Origin: Paralvinella palmiformis
Lineage: Eukaryota; Annelida; Polychaeta; Terebellida; Alvinellidae
NCBI GenBank assembly: GCA_025642065.1
Contig: JAODUP010000127.1
Span: forward strand, 887,501 to 951,500
Length of the DNA stretch: 64,000 nt
Reading direction: 5' to 3'
The notes beneath the pieces are model-generated. The model was not told the DNA's origin, searched no databases, and saw only the letters and a program-made list of their open reading frames with translations. This document shows, one piece after another, positions 32,601 to 44,797 of this stretch (within the stretch, counting starts at the first letter, position 1; every line of letters begins with the position of its first letter). Made by a program: the position numbers and the translations under genes.

Positions 32601-35600
32601 AGTAACTGCTTTGAGATCACACTTGAACTTGGATGTGAGAAGTTTCCACCAGCCTCTGATTTGCCAAAGTACTGGGATGATAACAAAAACGCTCTGATTG
32701 AATACATCTGGCAGGTTAGTGTCAAAAGTAGCATTGTATGATGTGTTTTGTGTGTCTACTGCAGTATTTGGTTCTTCGTCTGGAATAATAATGATGAGTA
32801 GACATTTTTTATATCATATTCACATGAACATGGAGTAACTGAGCCTAATCCCCGAATATTAAAGGGCAGTCACGTGCAATAGTTGGTATCTCACTGTTAT
32901 GTTGATTTCCAGGTTGCAAGATTAAGGCCTATTGTTGACTTTGGCTGTAGGATAGTTAATGTTTCAATAAAATGATAAACAAAGAAATTGTTCCCTATTG
33001 CTAATATCAGTATAAGTTCATAATACAGAATGTATTCCATTCATTAGTAATTTGTATGAACCAGGGGGCGTTCATTATGTAACGGAATTGAAAGCGTATT
33101 ATAATAATAATAATCTAGCTTTATCTTTGAACAAAGCAGTCACTTACTCTGCTAACATTAAAAGTCAGTAATATAGAAGGTGCTTTGTTCATCAATAATT
33201 TGCTTAAAGCAGGGGAGGGGGGGGGTGTTCAACAAGTGTCAAACCTGACAAAAGTGGATTTCCAGGAAACATTCTTATGTTTAAATCATAATTAACTGTG
33301 CACAAACACTTTTGTTGAATAATATTATGGTCAGTCATGTTTTCTAAAAGAAAATGGATGCTGATTATTCAGTCTTATTCAGACCTGTTTGCTGTTTGTT
33401 ATGTTTGATATTCAGTTGCCATCTATGACATTACTGTGTTTTTATCCAAATTATGATTTTAGGCAAGGGTACTGATCTGAATGATTTTATAACCTAAAGT
33501 TTTGGGCCAATTCTCAGTCTTGAGCCGTTAACACAATTTTGTTCACCATTTTACAGAATGTTATAACCTAATTTATGGCTACAGTCTCTGGCTTATTGGT
33601 AAAACTGTCATATGTAACTGCAATAGGATCAATCGGCCATCTGCTTATAATTCCATAACATCTGGTGCATAACATATTTCTGTGCAATATTGATTACAGT
33701 ATCACCAAAATGGAAAAGAAATTCTATACATGATTGTAATTACATATCTTAGATGGCTTCTGATGGCTCCTTTCTGTATACATAATAATATAAGTGCCTC
33801 AAATGTCCTGTACACAAACCCTGTTATTTATAAGTCCCTCAAATGTCCTGTACACAAACCCTGTTATTCATAGGCCCCTCAAATGTCCTGTACACAAACC
33901 CTGTTATTTATATATTTCTGTGATAAATAGCTCACCTCAGTTCTTCATAGTTAAACAAGAGTTTAAACAAAGGGCTCATAAAGAGAATGCCTACTTGTCG
34001 ATATCCTCATTTAATTTTATTCTTGGACAACTCCCAAGAGAGGCACCTATTAGCTATATGCTCCAGGTGTGACCAACACTAATGCTAAACAAATAACTTA
34101 TACATTTCTTGTACAACTAGCTGTAGAATTATTTTTCATCATATTTCATAATTTGTGCTATTTATTTAGTCATGTAACACTTGTTGAAGGTGATTACATT
34201 AAAACTGATTCAGATGTGTTTATTGATTATGCGCCTCACCCACTTCATGTGGTGGCCATAATGACTTCTTTATTATCACTGGTTTCACTCCTGACAGGTA
34301 ATCAAACAAGTATTTATTTTGTTCATCATACCATAATGTGAACAGGATGCTCAGAGCAGGTGTAGACTAATGATGACTTCACAGCTTAGCTGTATATAAC
34401 CAAGTGTAAATGTTATATAATACTAATAATAATAACTTCTATAGCGCCAATATCCTCGAAAAGAATCGAGCTCAGTGACGCACCTAGTACAGGGATTGGC
34501 AATACAATACAAAATATACTGAATGTCATTACACCTTATTCTGCATCAGTTATATAAAGCAGCCATAGCATAATGGCTAATATTGTTAGGTCTGGTGTGT
34601 GTGTGTGTATCCTGTCTGTGTTAGCTGAGTTGATGGTTAAAGCCACACCTAAAGAATGCTTTCATAACATCCTGCTGACAAATGTCAACGTTTTGTTTTT
34701 ACACACTATTTTGTATTATTAGGCTCTCTGTTGTCAGTCATGTGCTGTTAGGAAGCAACTACTCAGATTATTCCCGTCAGTTGTCTTCATTATTTTAAAG
34801 TCTGTGTAATAGAAAATACTAAATTTGATATGATCTTTTTAAAGTGTTTTATCGCCTATGAGATTTAGTATTTACATCATGTATTAATACAGCAAGACTC
34901 TATTCTGATACCAGTGTGATATATTTGCTAACGTTTGATGTAAATATAAATTATAAGACTAACTAGAAACTTAAGGCACATGCAATTAAAAAAGGTTTTC
35001 ACAACCAGCATCAGTTGTCATGTTTGGGCTGATTTTATTATCCGCTTTTTGTTGTTGTCGGTTTAATTGGAGGTAATAGAGTTTTACATATATTTTGATA
35101 TATGTACTGAAATATGTCTTTTGTTTTCTATTCAACTAGAGATCATTCAGTCACAATTCAGTAGGATTTAAATACATCCAGAAAACGTCTGTGTGTGTAT
35201 TTATTATATGTAACAATAACATAAAACCCCCAAAACACACTGATATGCACAGAGCTAATAAATCAGTCATGCCATTCTCCTTTTTGATGAAAAAGCTATA
35301 ACGCAGAGAATCAGGTAATCTTTTTTATCTCTTGCTTCTCAAGGGGAATCTCAGAATTGGTCTAGTTTCACATTGGCCCCACATCTGTGGCTATTCTTCC
35401 ACAGTGCCTAAAGCATCCACAGTGCTGGTCTAATCATGATGGAATGTATTGTGTATTCATAATGTTCTGGTGGTTGTGATTGATGATTTTAATGTAAATT
35501 TAGAGTTTTCACAACTGTAAAGTGTTTAAATGATAAATGTCACTACTGACCAGTCCACCAGGAAATAAGTTACTCATCTACAGAACTCTGAACAGTCCAC

Positions 35601-38437
35601 AAATCTATGGTGGACTAGTGTCGAAATGTCATATTAAATACATTTCAGATGTAGTGTGGCTGTGTATGCTTGGTTTAGCCACCAAAGTTCATTGAGAATC
35701 AGAATTATAAAGAACAATATTTTATGTTGTTTACCTTACACTACAATGTGATCAGCTGGATATAGTTCAGAATTGTGATGTAGCTAATTCTTAATCTCCA
35801 ATTCCACATAAAATAAGTTATTTATTTTCACAACGAGTCGGAGAAAAAAGGACATCATGCACGTCACGTTGGAGATTACTTTTTTTAACTCAACCATTAG
35901 AAACTCCATTTATGTTTGCCAACCAAACTAGTATATCTTCATCACTTCATCTGTATTTGTTTTATAAGTAAATTAGCGTAATAATATTCACCATCTATCT
36001 TTCTTATTCAGACACACATTGGGGTTAAGGGTGTGGTGGCTGATGAGAATAACAACCCTATTGCCGATGCTGTCATCAAAGTAACTAACCTAACCGGTGG
36101 ACAGAACAAATACATCAACCATGATATTACCACAGGTAGGTGATAATCTACACCGATGTGTTATTAAGAGGTTGCTAATGACCTGCAAATGTTTTTAACG
36201 AGATGGGGCCCTACAAATCAACAAGTTTGTTTCATCAGAGGTGTTTTGCGAGACTAAGCTTCGATATTACTGTTTCCATTATGGTTAATGTTAGAGCTGA
36301 ATGACTGGTTTATCTCCAGTCCTTTAGATATTGTTCATCAACTATTGGAGTCCATCTGCATTCATTTCCACCAAGAATCACCCATTGACAGTGCTGTCAT
36401 TATATACCTTTCTTGATATACCTTTCTAATTTTTTGTACTTTTTTTAACCAAGATTTAAAGCATAAATTTGGGATTTATGTATTAAGTATCATTTTTAAA
36501 TATCAAATATTGTAGGTAATATATCAAACCATTATATTTTATTTCGTTTATTTGTGCTGCACTTTCATAGCTGCATGCATAAATTATCCATTTAACATGT
36601 GCTTGCTACATAGTTTTTCTAAAGTTGTTTTAAGTGTCCATGTTATGATTATCCAAATGATAAAATGCTATGCAATTATCATTTGATACTTTTTTAAATT
36701 TAAAAGAAATGTATACTTTTTTGATCAGAATTCATACTTTCTTAAAGAATTCAGGATGGCAGCACTACATTGGCCATATATCAGTACGACATCAATATGA
36801 CCAATGTCTACATTAAATAAAGCACACATACATACCTTACCAACTTTTTTTTTGTATCCACTAGCCCATCATCTGTTATAAACATATAATTATTGCTGTT
36901 TTCTCTTATTTTGTGTTTTGTTGTTGTGATGTTGCGCAGCAAGACATCAACAAGTTGGACAGAATTTGTAGCTGTATTTTGTTTACAATATTTGAAAGCT
37001 TGTTACTGACTTGAAACATTACTAATAGATACAACTACATATTTTCATATCTGAAAATTAACTGACCACTAATGATTGTTTTAGAAATAAATTGAGTTGT
37101 GTTTTAGTTTCACATTGTGAGGAATGTAAGTGAAATTGAATTATGGCCATTGAAAATTGTTACAGGTAGCTAGTCATTTACCAAAACTGAGTGCACACTT
37201 TTGTTTGAAATGGTGAAATAATACAAATAAGTGATTTCTTTTAATTTTTATTGGTCCTTTACAGGGATAATTTTATTTTATTTTGTTATGAAAGACAAGA
37301 AAAGACAACAAAATTGACTGTATGCACTCTATGTATAAGTAACTGCCATCTAATTACATCATTATGGTTATCTTAATAATAAGTGTAATTAGTATACTTT
37401 CAAATGTTATAGTTATTATAGTACTATAACAGTTTTTAAATTGGCAGTTTATTTACATTTGTTTCGATTATAAACCTTCTTAATATTACGTTGGTGAAAC
37501 TCAAATGAGATGTAATTAAATTCTACGTAAGTTGAACAGCTGAAGCTTACCCGGTAATATTTCTGATTTCAGGTCAGCAGGGTGATTACTGGCGCCTTCT
37601 GGTGCCTGGCCAGTATGAGGTGAAAGCCTGTGCTGCACCAAAGTATAAATGTGTTGGTAAGATGGTAACTATCACCAACCCAAGACACACCGAAGCTCAA
37701 GTTGTCAACTTCATCTTGCCTGCAGCCACAGCCAAATCCCAGAAGAGAGAGAAATTTGTCAACGAAAACCAAGTTTTTAACACTGCTGAGGTAAATCATG
37801 TCACTTTAATAAACTGATTAATATTTTCTGTCTGATCTCACCTCCACTTACGAAATATGTATATAGACTATCTGTCTGCTATCAAGAACTGAAACATTGT
37901 TACAGATCTGTGTGTGTGTGTGTGTGTGTATTTGTGTGTATGAGTGGATGAGTGAGTGATATAAATTAATCAGTGATTGATGATGATGATGATTGATGTT
38001 TTACTGCCACTTATGTGCACAAGGTAGGCTAGATGGGCCAAGCTAGCTCCAAAGGTAATGAAGCGATGTCAGAGATGAAACACCCTTGAATTTAATGACC
38101 CATCGGCATATAAACAATGTTTGAGCTTCTTTCTGCAACATGACATACGTCCTGTGGGCAGTTTAACTGAAATACTTACAATCTTAGATCCCAAAGTGAC
38201 CCTTCTGTGACACGCTTCAGTTTATAGAAAACCTCATTGCCAACTTTGGTTAAATTACCCAGAAACATATTTTTGGTTGCTAGGTCTGAAACAGAAGCTC
38301 TTGATGTGAGTGTATTATCTTTTATTCATCTTATTTTCACTTTCACGTTTCAGAAAGCGAATGAGGAGGCAGACTATGAGAGGATGGCCGAGCTAAAAGA
38401 GTTGTTGGCTGCCTATCTGAAAGGTAGAACCAACTAA
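25389..38437 (+). CDS. CPE: carboxypeptidase E (prohormone-processing metallocarboxypeptidase)
   Basis: Zinc carboxypeptidase of the M14 N/E subfamily. It removes C-terminal Lys/Arg from prohormone intermediates in secretory granules. Nine exons: 25389-25623, 30249-30448, 30714-30848, 31259-31422, 32001-32140, 32575-32714, 36012-36135, 37573-37790, 38354-38437. All junctions are phase-consistent, total 1440 nt (479 aa; human CPE 476). Signal peptide about residues 1-20. Zinc ligands H90 and E93 in [11 protein letters not shown], and H214 in [16 protein letters not shown]. Substrate site N163-R164 in DLNRNFPD. Catalytic E309 in [11 protein letters not shown]. Transthyretin-like domain about 339-450. 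The C terminus is an amphipathic charged helix ([19 protein letters not shown]), as in CPE. N-glycosylation sequons at N46 and N115. [18 protein letters not shown] and SPDD favour CPE over CPN or CPM. No RRR pro-site is obvious. Confidence 0.95.
26627..26680. repeat. (CA)n(TA)n microsatellite
   Basis: Uninterrupted CA run followed by a TA run, just upstream of the hAT-like MITE. Confidence 0.95.
26748..27116. mobile_element. hAT-like MITE
   Basis: Left end CCAGACATGGGATCAGTCCA; right end is the inverse of CCAGACATGGGGTCATTTCA. Flanks AATACAGT (26740-26747) and TATACACT (27117-27124) fit an 8-bp target duplication with two mismatches. The interior is rich in GGAATTG on both arms. 369 bp, no transposase. 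Confidence 0.75.
29280..29509 (+). repeat. dispersed repeat, copy 2
   Basis: Matches 9866-10092. The antisense open frames of about 120 and 93 codons here come from this repeat and have no recognisable motif. Confidence 0.75.
30249..30448 (+). CDS. CPE: CPE exon 2: first zinc ligands
   Basis: Acceptor CTTTTCAG. Encodes [15 protein letters not shown], then [15 protein letters not shown]. Donor CAA/GTAACT, phase 0. Confidence 0.93.
30714..30848 (+). CDS. CPE: CPE exon 3: substrate-binding NRNFPD
   Basis: Acceptor TTGTTTATAG. Encodes [20 protein letters not shown] and the PDLD following. Donor GTG/GTATGT, phase 0. The segment after YHDQSKNNH is shorter than in human CPE. Confidence 0.92.
31259..31422 (+). 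CDS. CPE: CPE exon 4: third zinc ligand
   Basis: Acceptor TTCGCTGACAG. Encodes [12 protein letters not shown] and [20 protein letters not shown]. Donor TTTGT/GTAAGT, phase 2. Confidence 0.94.
32001..32140 (+). CDS. CPE: CPE exon 5
   Basis: Acceptor TTATGTTTAG. Encodes [20 protein letters not shown], then [14 protein letters not shown]. Donor GGAG/GTATGC, phase 1. Confidence 0.93.
32575..32714 (+). CDS. CPE: CPE exon 6: catalytic glutamate
   Basis: Acceptor CTACTGCAG. Encodes [20 protein letters not shown], with the catalytic Glu in ELGCEK, up to YIWQ. Donor CAG/GTTAGT. Confidence 0.95.
32715..36011 (+). other. CPE intron 6
   Basis: 3.3 kb. Contains a triple 40-bp repeat (33791-33910) and an (AAT)n-associated fragment at about 34418-34510 with TATAGCGCCAATATC. 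No exon seen. Confidence 0.6.
33791..33910. repeat. three tandem copies of a 40-bp unit
   Basis: Nearly identical copies start at 33791, 33831 and 33871. Each contains CCTCAAATGTCCTGTACACA and CCCTGTTATT. Confidence 0.95.
36012..36135 (+). CDS. CPE: CPE exon 7: transthyretin-like domain, first part
   Basis: Acceptor TTCTTATTCAG. Encodes [20 protein letters not shown] and the next strands. Donor ACAG/GTAGGT, phase 1. Confidence 0.93.
36136..37572 (+). other. CPE intron 7
   Basis: AT-rich, with no repeat family or exon recognised. Confidence 0.55.
37573..37790 (+). CDS. CPE: CPE exon 8: transthyretin-like domain, second part
   Basis: Acceptor CTGATTTCAG. Encodes [20 protein letters not shown] and a basic stretch AKSQKREK. 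Donor GAG/GTAAAT, phase 0. Confidence 0.93.
37979..38098 (-). mobile_element. 5'-truncated SINE, family 1
   Basis: In CPE intron 8. Minus strand keeps only the body and CATCATCATC tail; the tRNA-like head is missing. Confidence 0.8.
38354..38437 (+). CDS. CPE: CPE exon 9: C-terminal amphipathic helix and stop
   Basis: Acceptor TCACGTTTCAG. Encodes [20 protein letters not shown] and the end YLKGRTN, then TAA. The matching helix in vertebrate CPE mediates pH-dependent membrane binding and sorting. Confidence 0.92.
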   Translation, partial: KANEEADYERMAELKELLAAYLKGRTN

Positions 38438-38642
38438 ATGGTTCACGGAAGTCGGCTACAGACATAGAAAACTGATGCATTTATTTGATCCAGCACGCTA
38501 CTTACTTCATGATTTGATGGAGCTTGCTTTTCTTTGTACTGCAGTAACTGATATATCTGTAATCAATTTATTAGAATATTTTTTTTGTGTGCATTTTTCA
38601 ATCGTGAACAAACTGGCATAAATTCTTATCTTTTTTAGCTAC

Positions 38643-38645
<3 letters not shown>

Positions 38646-38686
<41 letters not shown>
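38646..38686. repeat. (TA)n microsatellite
   Basis: About 20 uninterrupted dinucleotides, about 210 bp after the CPE stop. Confidence 0.95.
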
Positions 38687-38687
<1 letters not shown>

Positions 38688-39073
38688 CGATCAGTGGTGT
38701 GGGACATTCCAGTGGGTGAAAGTTATAATTTCGTTCTGTCACTTTCGATCTCATTCTTGGATTTCATTATTGGAAATTTTTTCATGGCCGAATGCCAGTG
38801 GTGGAAGAAAAATATTTATCAGCCGTATGCTCACTGGTTTCTTAGCTATCTGACCTTTGTCCATTTTTGGCGAAGGTCGATGGTATGTGTAACTGATGTA
38901 GATTTAGGTTGTGGTGTCTGATATTATATGTATATTGTGATGTTTGTATTACGTATCAACTTGTGACAGTATATTTTCTTTTATTATTCTGCTTTGAATC
39001 GGTGAAAAATCAGACGGATTTTATGATTCTCCATTTATAACTTGTTTCATATATCTTATCTTAAATACTAATT

Positions 39074-39115
39074 ATATACACACACACGCCTATGTATAGA
39101 GATATATACATACAT

Positions 39116-39160
<45 letters not shown>
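39074..39160. repeat. compound CA/TA microsatellite
   Basis: CA runs, an ATAC-rich interruption, then a long AT run. Confidence 0.9.
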
Positions 39161-39162
<2 letters not shown>

Positions 39163-40449
39163 CTAATTGGACATTGGTAAGTCATTTTTGGGAACATGCA
39201 ATACAAGGTCAGGGGTTAATGTATGACTCTGTTGATACTGAAATGAATCTCAGTGTGAATCAATTTGTTTATATGTGTTTGTAATACTTTGTATGTTTAC
39301 AATTATGTATGTATGTTTTGTGAACCCATAAATGTGCTTGCATGTGCACACCCACCCACCCGCACAATGTCACATACATGCACACACATGCATACTTGTA
39401 TATGACCAACAAAACGTTTTCTTGGAGTACCTCCTTACAGGCAAGTTATATGATGGTGAAATTATGTGACAAATCTTGTAATTCAGTCTTTGGTGGGATT
39501 TTACCAATTTTCACTTGTAATATTTATTTATTGTTATTTGCTAATGTTTTGTGATCTGTTTGAAGGGGTATTTTCTCTTTGTTGTTATCATTTGTTATTA
39601 CATACAATTAAAGACATACTTGGCCAACTCGTTATAGACAATAAGAAATGATGTGGATTTCTTTCAAATTTCTTTTTATCATATTGGTGAATTTAGGTTC
39701 AAACAGGACAATTCAACATTATTGATTGCCAGTTGTGTGGTTTATGATAACGTGTCTGCAATTGGATTCCAGTGTATTGTGTGAAAACAAATTGTGTTGT
39801 TTTGTTGTTCGGGTAGAATCCCCAGGCTGTCACTTATTCGGCACAGCCTCTACAAATTATGTCACAGCTGATGATGTATAACAGCTGGCCGAGTCTGAAG
39901 TATCTCCCTCCCCCACTACTCGTGCTGTGAGTGTTATTGTATGGATTGATTGTTGTTCTAAGACAAATGAAATATTGTACAGTTCAGGCTGCACTGGTTG
40001 CAGCATCTTTCTGTTCATACAAGCATGTTGAGACCAGAGTCGTAGTTCAGTGAATGCAATTAATCCTCCTAGTCTTACATTGGCTAACAGAAGCCAGCAT
40101 TGATTCATTGAATGATTTGTGATATCGATGTTATGTATTATTGTATGTGATGTTTTTAGTGCAATGAAATGTCGCCACTACTCTTCCCACCTACTTTTTA
40201 TCACAGTTCACAGTTAGTTCTATCATATTTCAGTTATAATCATGGCATTGCTTAAAATTTGAGAAATGACTAGCCTTTTTGGGTTTGGTTATTTCCAGTC
40301 TTTCTCGAAAACCATTTGATTCAGTGGTGTTCAATAGTTCGTACACTGCAGAAACATAAATTCTGATTGCTGAACAGGATTGAATCAAACTACAATCTCT
40401 CAGTGAATATATGTTTAGTTACTATATTAGTTAAGGCCCTCGTTGTTTT

Positions 40450-40467
40450 TACACACACACACACACA

Positions 40468-40502
<35 letters not shown>

Positions 40503-40512
40503 CACACACACA
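40450..40512. repeat. compound (CA)n(GA)n(CAGA)n(CA)n microsatellite
   Basis: Four simple repeats in succession. Confidence 0.95.
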
Positions 40513-40880
40513 GTGCCAGTATAAAATGTGATTTAGTTGGCAGTTGATATTTATCATTTGTATGTTTGCATATGCAGGTATTGGCATTTTTAATTTAGTG
40601 ATATTGTCTATCGTAAGATATACTAGTTTTCTGAATTAGATTACCACGAAGAATCTTGTACTAGTATAAATCACTCACTTCTCAAACACACACATATATA
40701 TATATGATGGTGTACATTGCATTTATTAAAGAAGAACAATCAGGGTTTCTTAATTTGACATTGAAACAGCTGCACCAATTAAAACTTGTATTTGATGTAT
40801 CTTATTGGCAAAGTACTAAATTACAACGGCATTGACTTAGTGGTGTTCAAAAATGGTTGTATTGTTGTATGGAAATAAAT

Positions 40881-43388
40881 GTCATTCCTGCAGAATTGTG
40901 TATGAGCATTGACTGGTTTTGTTGTCGTGCCAACTTTTGGTCTGGTAATTTATTGTTGTTAAATGTTTCTCCGTTGTTTGTCAGTCAATCCTAATCCAGC
41001 TGGATTATGATTTTTTCACGCAACGTCTGCACACAGATTCTTCGGAACACTTCGATGCTCCCAATTTATAAAAGGAGACAGCGCCATGCACCGCAGACCT
41101 ATGTGCTGTTGTTTGCTGGATGTCGCATCCATCAAAATAATTATTCATCTTAATCACACCTTTCCCCCAGAAAGTACGCTATTGGCCACATACGCCAGGT
41201 GAGATAAGCGGCGAAGTTAAACAAAGCGCGCAGTCACTAAATATCCGGAAAACATCAAAAGATATAAAGAAATATCATGCAGATTCAAGGAAAGCGCATC
41301 ATCCGTTTCTGGTACTGTATAGATAAATTATACTGATAGTAGCATCAGTAACAGAAAATATCACGTAGAACAATTCCAGAACTCGCTTGGCATCTTTGTT
41401 ATATGTAATACAACGTCATACAATGGTAAAATATTTGAAACGATTTTTTGTTGTTGTTTATCACAAGAGCCATTTTTATATTGTGTTAAAGATAACGTAA
41501 TAATAGTAGATCAATACACCAAAAATTATTTTGCAAAGATACCCTGAGTGCTAACGGTTGTCCCATTAGAGATAATGCATGCATATTATAGATACTTTGT
41601 TGCTCATGGTGTCCAGTGACGTTATCATACAAGACTTGGTGATGGCATGTTTATACAGATAACAACCAGGTTTATCAGCCGTACAATATCATACAGCCAT
41701 TCGTACAGCTACAGTTAAAGCAAAACTGGAAAAGGAGAAATTATTATTATTATATACCATATTTATATAGCACTCTTTTCATCAACTATATCATGTTCAA
41801 AAGTACTTTACAATACAAGATATATAAACGTAAAATGTTAAAATGACATGGAATAATATATATTAAATGTAAAATAAAATATTACAATATAGTGGTGATT
41901 AATTTTTTTGACGTAATAGTATGATTAAAAAAAGACAAATAAAATAAACTAAACTTAATCAACTAAATTAAATCGTTATAAAATACTGATATAACAATAT
42001 ATCGAACTGCTATTAACTAGGAGATAAAAATAGAATATAAACATGTTATATATACACATTATTAAGAATGACTAGATTTGTTCAATGGCTATAGTGAACT
42101 AGAAAATAATGTGTTTTTAAAGTTTTTTGAAAGTCTCTGTTGTCTTAGATTCTCTAATATCGGCAGGCAGTCCATTCCAGAGACTGGGTGCTGCATAACT
42201 AAAACATCTGTTGCCAATGCTGTGGTCTGCCTTTTAGGTACTACGAATAGTTGTGTATTATAATAACAAATGCAGAAATTGATCTCATGTTAACAAGCTC
42301 GTGTCAAAGAGAACAATTCACTTGAAAGCTTTTCGGGCTCTTACAGGATAAATTCCTTTCTAGCCCACCTTGTCGTTATGGTTGATTGTTTTGCCATCAG
42401 GGCATTAATCAAGTCGATGCTTCCAATGCTTCCGGTCTCTGAACTATCTTTTAATTCATAGTCGCTTAATTGAAGTAAGTAGGCCGTTATTAATAGTTAG
42501 GTTTGACAGCTTAATATCACACACTGGATATAATGTGGCACTGAGAAACGCAGAATCACCTTACACTACTCTTTTATCGCTCATTTAGATATACATTTGC
42601 TGGACTACTGCAATTCTATTTTGATTTATTATGATGCCAAACGTTTCTACCAGAATGATTACACAATAATATAATCTGTAACTGACTAGATAAGGATGAA
42701 GAAATGCTGATACAAGAAATCTCAATCAAAGACCCCCCCCCCGCCTAGTAGCTTCCTACAACATCAAATATAACGCAGCGATTCTATGTCCAAAACTCGC
42801 AGGATGTTACATTATGTATGATATATTAATATTCATATTGGCTAGCTGTTGACCAGTAAACTTATTTCAACTTGGTACTTTTTGGTTTCGAATTGATGTA
42901 TTACGTTGCATCCTTTTGGTTGTTTTAAGTTTACAATCCGACAATGGCGGCCATAGTTTTGGTTTAGCTTCTAGGATCTTATTGAAGCCTTTAATAAAAT
43001 TGCGCTATTTTGAATAACGATAAGATTTGAATCTGTGAAATGTTCTTGCCAAGGTGAACTGACATATGAAGAACATTCAATGTCATATTATAATCCAGGT
43101 ACGTGTTAATTTAAGTCGTCTTTTATATCTAGCTAGCAATATGTTACTGTCTTGCGTTAATTACTTTCGAATTGACTTGCTGGAAATAACCACTCCATAT
43201 AGTCCGTTTGGGGCTTGAAACACAGGTAATGCCAATCTGTGTACACCGCGGTACTAGTTAGGTCACACAGGGAACCTATATAGCTACGTGAAACATGACC
43301 ATATATATCTTCCAAGTTTGATACCTCGTGAGATTCATATCGATAAACTGTAAAAAATTATATTTTGAAAAACATTTTCGACGAAGTA

Positions 43389-43433
<45 letters not shown>

Positions 43434-44310
43434 CCCTTGAGCAAATTAGAAATGCACACAAAGCATCTAAATTTGACTTCAGTCGTAAATCAGTACACGT
43501 GATGCTAGTCAATTTACAGGGTTTTTCTTTTTTCTATTTTGATCAATCTTTATAATTCTATTTATTGTTTATATTAAATTTGTAAGATCAAAGTACCCTG
43601 TGGCCACATAACCAGGCGACTTCATTAAATCACGGTACGGCCATACCACCCCCCCTCCTTACGTCATTAATTGTTTATAAAAGCCTTGACGTAGGTAACC
43701 CCGTTTTGACCTAAACCAGATATAATCCATTAAAAATACATTTTTAAATGTTTTAATGCGTTTTCGTTTATTTAAATTTTTTTTGTCTTCTATTATTAAT
43801 TTATTAATTTCACGTCTTTTTATTATGACCTAGGTATGTGACGTAGCTGAGTGACAGAACGTCGATTGTAATAACGTTCGCCTAAATGAAATTTACTCAA
43901 GTGGTTGTAAAGGCGAATTTGACGTAGGCCGAACTGTTTATGTATGTACGTTTTCAAAAATGTGAGAAATGCTGGATGAGTTCTAAAAATCCAGGATATA
44001 ACTGCAGGATATGTGAATGATTGATGACGCATTTTCCGGATTATTGAAAGAGAATTCCGGATCGCGTATGTTTGAGTGATAAACAAAATGATTTAACAAC
44101 GTTTTTCTTATTGACGTATTAGCTCAGTACGTAGTGAATAAGGCGGTTTACAATTTCATATTAAACCGATTATTTTAACCGAATCTGACATAATTCCTCT
44201 AACTGAACGAGTACGTCGGAATATTTGAACTCTCGTTATACCCAACTTGCGTCGACATCTTTTAACACCAACTGTACGAAGAGAAAAAGTAAATAAAAAC
44301 GAATCAAGCT
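40881..44310. other. intergenic region between CPE and gene A
   Basis: No gene established. It contains a possible TATA-plus-first-exon arrangement at 41067-41198 (see findings). A degenerate dispersed repeat at about 41740-42260 has landmarks TTATATAGCACTCTTTTCAT and GCAGGCAGTCCATTCCAGAG and seems to be a common invertebrate repeat type. There is an (AT)n tract at 43391-43431. The short open frame at 42078-42263 falls in that repeat. Confidence 0.4.
43391..43431. repeat. (AT)n microsatellite
   Basis: Uninterrupted run of about 20 dinucleotides. The antisense and sense YIYIYI open frames are artefacts of it. Confidence 0.95.
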
Positions 44311-44316
44311 TTTAAT
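44311..44316 (-). terminator. candidate polyadenylation signal of gene A
   Basis: ATTAAA variant on the minus strand, 84 nt past the stop. No AATAAA was seen closer. Confidence 0.3.
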
Positions 44317-44399
44317 GACCATTTACTTATCACACGGCGGCTTTACATCAAATTATCTGAAAACGAAGGCATCGCTGTAACTAAAACCATCCCGGCCCG

Positions 44400-44797
44400 C
44401 TAGGACTTTACCGGCCCAGACAACAATATCCAGGTGTGTATCTGATCCAGAAGCTCACTGGAGCAGTCTTCAGAGGCCAGCACGACCTCGAAGTGTGGCA
44501 TGATGTCTCTGTCTTGCAGGCACGACAACGGTATGTTCTTAGAGTATATGTCATCTCTTACCACTTCCATCGGTAGCAGGTATCTGATCGAGTAGTTATC
44601 CAATCTCGGTATGGGCACCTGGAGTAGACCGCGGCATGATACGTAGAACTTATGCATGACGTCACTTTTCGGTACCGTCAGCAGAAGAGTGGCATGATGG
44701 ATATCGCCGAACACGTAGAATTTGCCTATCCTCTTACAAGTCGTATCCGGATGGTGACGGAACGAGCCCTTTACGTGCCATTTCCGGATCGTGTGGA
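44400..44797 (-). CDS. gene A exon 2: four-cysteine core and stop
   Basis: Acceptor TCAATTTTCAG, then TC completing Leu77 and CAC ACG ATC. 131 further codons and a stop. Clear homology to gene B exon 2 over its whole length. Confidence 0.88.

Larger units (their letters stand above)
38438..40880 (+). other. CPE: CPE 3' UTR (inferred)
   Basis: Non-coding. Contains a long (TA)n tract (38646-38686), a CA/AT-rich tract (39074-39160) and a compound CA/GA/CAGA tract (40450-40512). A candidate AATAAA is at 40874-40879; earlier signals could be used. Confidence 0.35.

Noticed and set aside
42078..42263. 61-codon ORF (SLCCLRFSNIGRQSIPETGC)
   Set aside because: Lies in a degenerate dispersed repeat (41740-42260); the words look like repeat sequence translated by chance.
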